Source of the DNA: CAVSRC01 sp963762605
GTDB lineage: Bacteria > Pseudomonadota > Alphaproteobacteria > Rhizobiales > Kaistiaceae
Assembly (NCBI GenBank): GCA_963762605.1
Contig: CAVXLJ010000003.1
Location: 124,001-188,000 of the forward strand
Length of the DNA: 64,000 bases
Direction: 5' to 3'
In this document: positions 62,113-64,000 of the stretch, piece after piece
How positions within the stretch are numbered: position 1 is the first letter of the stretch
How the letters are laid out: each line of letters opens with the position of its first letter
Program-made: the position numbers and the translations under genes
Notes under the pieces: generated by a model
What the model was told of the DNA's origin: nothing
Databases searched by the model: none
Seen by the model: only the letters and a program-made list of their open reading frames with translations

Positions 62113-62793
62113 TCACAGGTAGGTCGCGCTCCACGTGCCGCTGCCGAGATGGATCGCGGTTCCCGAAAACACCGCGTCCGCGTCGGACGCGGTTAAGCAA
62201 GTGCCGACCACGGAGGGGTCGACGCCCCGCGTGCCGCTGCCGAACGCCAGCCGATAGCCGCCACGGGTTGCCGCGAGTTCGGCAAGGGCCTCGGCGTCGT
62301 CGGGGGTCACCGCGGATGTTTCCAGGATCAGATTGGCAGTCACGTCCAGCGCCCTCCGCGCAGCGAACCCGCCCAGCGGCGCGCCAAGAGCGACGACGGC
62401 AAGACGAGGCCACCCGCGGGCAACCGCGACGATTTCCGCCCAGGGATAGGGTTCATGTTGCGCCCGTGGATCGACGACCAGTGCAAATTCCTCGCGCGCG
62501 CAGTACTCCGGAATTGGTCTGAGCGCCCAAGGCGTCAGCGGATAGCCGTGATCATCCGGTCCGGGGTGGATACGAACGACCGCCCGTCCTCCGGCAGCGC
62601 GATGCGCGGCAACGCGTCGATCTAGATCGGAAAGCCGTCCGGGCACCCCCACCAAATAGTCCTTTACCCGCGTGTCTTTCGCCCCGGCGACGGCGGCACC
62701 GAAAGATGCGGCCGGCGCATCCACGACCCAGGCTTCGGTGACCGTCTCACCGAGCGGGCGATGAAGCGGAGCATTGATATCAATCAGCGGCAT
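62113..62793 (-). CDS. Small amidohydrolase-like (TIM-barrel) protein
   Basis: A 226-residue protein opening MPLIDINAPLHRPLGETV, with VVRIHPGPDDHGYPL, LVVDPRAQHEPYPWAEIV and a C-terminal LAFGSGTRGVDPS. The pattern resembles short members of the amidohydrolase_2 group, but the usual HxH metal motif at the start reads NAPLH, so metal binding is doubtful. The start at 62793 overlaps the preceding gene by 14 bases. Function unknown. Confidence 0.68.
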   Translation of the reverse strand: MPLIDINAPLHRPLGETVTEAWVVDAPAASFGAAVAGAKDTRVKDYLVGVPGRLSDLDRRVAAHRAAGGRAVVRIHPGPDDHGYPLTPWALRPIPEYCAREEFALVVDPRAQHEPYPWAEIVAVARGWPRLAVVALGAPLGGFAARRALDVTANLILETSAVTPDDAEALAELAATRGGYRLAFGSGTRGVDPSVVGTCLTASDADAVFSGTAIHLGSGTWSATYL

Positions 62794-63661
62794 GATTGCG
62801 CAGACTCGTTTCGAGTTCCCGGGCGAGGAAGCGTGCCAGGTCGGGCGCGCCGGCGTGCACGTTGGGTGCGTTCGGAATGCGCCAGACATTTGCGGCCGCC
62901 TGTAAAACGTCGATCGAAGCCTCGGCCACCCTGACCGAGGCGCCGCTCTCCCTGAACACCGCCACCGCCTCGGCAAGTTCGCGCGACCGCCGCTCGGCGT
63001 GGACGCGGTCGGTTTCGATCAATAGGCGCGCGAACGACGTAAAGCGCTCTCCCAGGTTCCGCTCGATCGAGCCAACGACCACGTCGCGGCCGGCAAGCGG
63101 CGCCAGCGCCGCCTCAAATTCCACAATCAGCGCCTCGAGGCTCTTCATGAACAACGAACGTGCGAGCTTCAACAGCGCGGCGTCGCCGCACGCGCCGCCG
63201 ACCCCGTCCACACGGAAACCTAGGCCCCGCAGAAGTTCCATCGCGCGCGCAGATTCCTGCCCGCTCACGGCGAGACTCGGAGTTGCCGATTCGTCGTCAA
63301 GCGTGTCCATCAGCGCGACATCGACGACCGCGCACGGGGCCGCCACGGCCACCGCCCGCTTTACGGCGGGCGTGACCGTGTTCCATTCGAGATACAGGGT
63401 CTGCGCATGGAGCAACGGGCGGACGGCTTCGAGCGCCGCTTCCGCCGCGGACGGCACGACGCAGCTGACGATGATGTCGAAGGCTTCGGAACCAGGCGCG
63501 ACGGTGGCGAGATGATCGGCACCGGCGATCGGCACGCGCGGCGCGGGATCGTAGACGCTCGGACGGACGCCGCTGCGCTGCAGCCGGCGCACCAGCGCCG
63601 ACCCGACCGAGCCGTGCCCGACCATCAGCCAGCGTGCCGCTGCTTCCGTCCCGTCCTGCAT
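62780..63661 (-). CDS. NAD(P)-dependent 6-phosphogluconate-dehydrogenase-like protein with DUF1932 domain
   Basis: A 293-residue beta-hydroxyacid dehydrogenase relative. Rossmann motif MVGHGSVGSALVRRLQRSG, IIVSCVVPSAAEAAL, VVDVALMDT and the presumed catalytic Lys in DAALLKLARSLFMKS; the C-terminal helical domain resembles DUF1932. ATG 63661 is used; a GTG at 63673 that overlaps the ATPase stop is an alternative. Likely acts on a hydroxy acid of the pathway. Confidence 0.85.
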   Translation of the reverse strand: MQDGTEAAARWLMVGHGSVGSALVRRLQRSGVRPSVYDPAPRVPIAGADHLATVAPGSEAFDIIVSCVVPSAAEAALEAVRPLLHAQTLYLEWNTVTPAVKRAVAVAAPCAVVDVALMDTLDDESATPSLAVSGQESARAMELLRGLGFRVDGVGGACGDAALLKLARSLFMKSLEALIVEFEAALAPLAGRDVVVGSIERNLGERFTSFARLLIETDRVHAERRSRELAEAVAVFRESGASVRVAEASIDVLQAAANVWRIPNAPNVHAGAPDLARFLARELETSLRNHAAD

Positions 63662-63669
63662 GGCTGCGC

Positions 63670-64000
63670 TCACGCCTCCTCTCCCACGATGGCGAGCGCC
63701 ATGGTGCGCCGATCGGTCGTCGCCGGGTCGAGTTCGGTCGCCTCGGCGCCCTTGTTCAATACGATGATGCGGTCGCACAGACTGAGCAGTTCTTCCGACT
63801 CCGACGACCAGACCAGGATGGCGACGCCTTCGCCGGCCAGCTCGCGCACGACGTCGTGGACCTCGGCCTTGGCGCCGACGTCGATGCCGCGCGTCGGATC
63901 GTTGAGAAGCAGAACGACGGGCTTTAGGGCGAGCCACTTAGCCAGCACGACCTTCTGCTGGTTGCCGCCGCTCAGTGTGGCGGCTTCGACGTCGGCGTTG
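63670..64000 (-). CDS. Sugar ABC transporter ATP-binding protein, RbsA type (5' end beyond window)
   Basis: The last 110 or so codons of a duplicated-domain ATPase: signature LSGGNQQKVVLAKWLALKP, Walker B LLNDPTRGIDVGAKAEV, switch region WSSESEELLSLCDRI and VLNKG. This is the second nucleotide-binding domain of RbsA/MglA-type ATPases that drive import of pentoses, hexoses or related compounds. It is the most upstream gene of the catabolic operon visible here, implying an ABC importer for the operon's substrate. Confidence 0.92.
   Translation of the reverse strand, partial: NADVEAATLSGGNQQKVVLAKWLALKPVVLLLNDPTRGIDVGAKAEVHDVVRELAGEGVAILVWSSESEELLSLCDRIIVLNKGAEATELDPATTDRRTMALAIVGEEA

Overview
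The window looks like a chromosomal segment of a high-GC alphaproteobacterium of the Hyphomicrobiales (Rhizobiales) type. The evidence is the layout: a five-gene style F1 ATP synthase operon starting atpH-atpA, an mdh-sucC-sucD-sucA-sucB-lpdA operon, sdhC-sdhD-sdhA near sdhB, an Omp19-like Inh-domain lipoprotein, and XerC. No tRNA, rRNA or CRISPR array was seen.

Region 1 (1-30.3 kb) is a conserved core: ATP synthase, a beta-barrel protein, primosomal helicase PriA, transaldolase, a NitT/TauT-type ABC importer, XerC, a DMT exporter, then the TCA block (lpdA, 2-oxoglutarate dehydrogenase, succinyl-CoA synthetase, malate dehydrogenase, succinate dehydrogenase). Between these sit a tandemly duplicated cassette for small secreted proteins (12.1-12.8 kb), a tiny GcrA-like helix-turn-helix protein and a glycosyltransferase next to sdhA.

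Region 2 (30.4-54.0 kb) is an accessory, mosaic region. It opens with a 5'-truncated sugar ABC permease and a fragment of a P27-type phage terminase small subunit, and closes with fragments of DUF2924 and a Mu gpF-like phage head protein. Each border carries one copy of a ~225-bp direct repeat (31.88-32.10 and 53.77-53.99 kb) with a 38/40 identical core and a hairpin showing a compensatory base-pair change. Inside are: a SleB-like cell-wall hydrolase; two tandem Tat-exported isoaspartyl-methyltransferase homologues with a membrane-embedded spermidine-synthase-like protein and a coupled alpha/beta hydrolase; small secreted proteins; a stand-alone GT51 glycosyltransferase; a decay zone (frameshifted ctaA, FtsX fragment, IS ends); a carrier-protein/adenylating-ligase pair converging on a TctA-TctB fusion with TctC and a lone hydrolase; an intact-looking IS21-family element; and AlpA-type mobile-element genes.

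Region 3 (54.1-64.0 kb) is a tightly packed minus-strand catabolic cluster: an RbsA-type ABC ATPase (cut by the window edge), several dehydrogenases, two small TIM-barrel-like hydrolases, a GntR/FCD regulator, an RraA-like aldolase, an enolase-superfamily dehydratase, an MlrC-like protein and a lactonase-like amidohydrolase. Together they suggest uptake and breakdown of an unidentified sugar acid or lactone.
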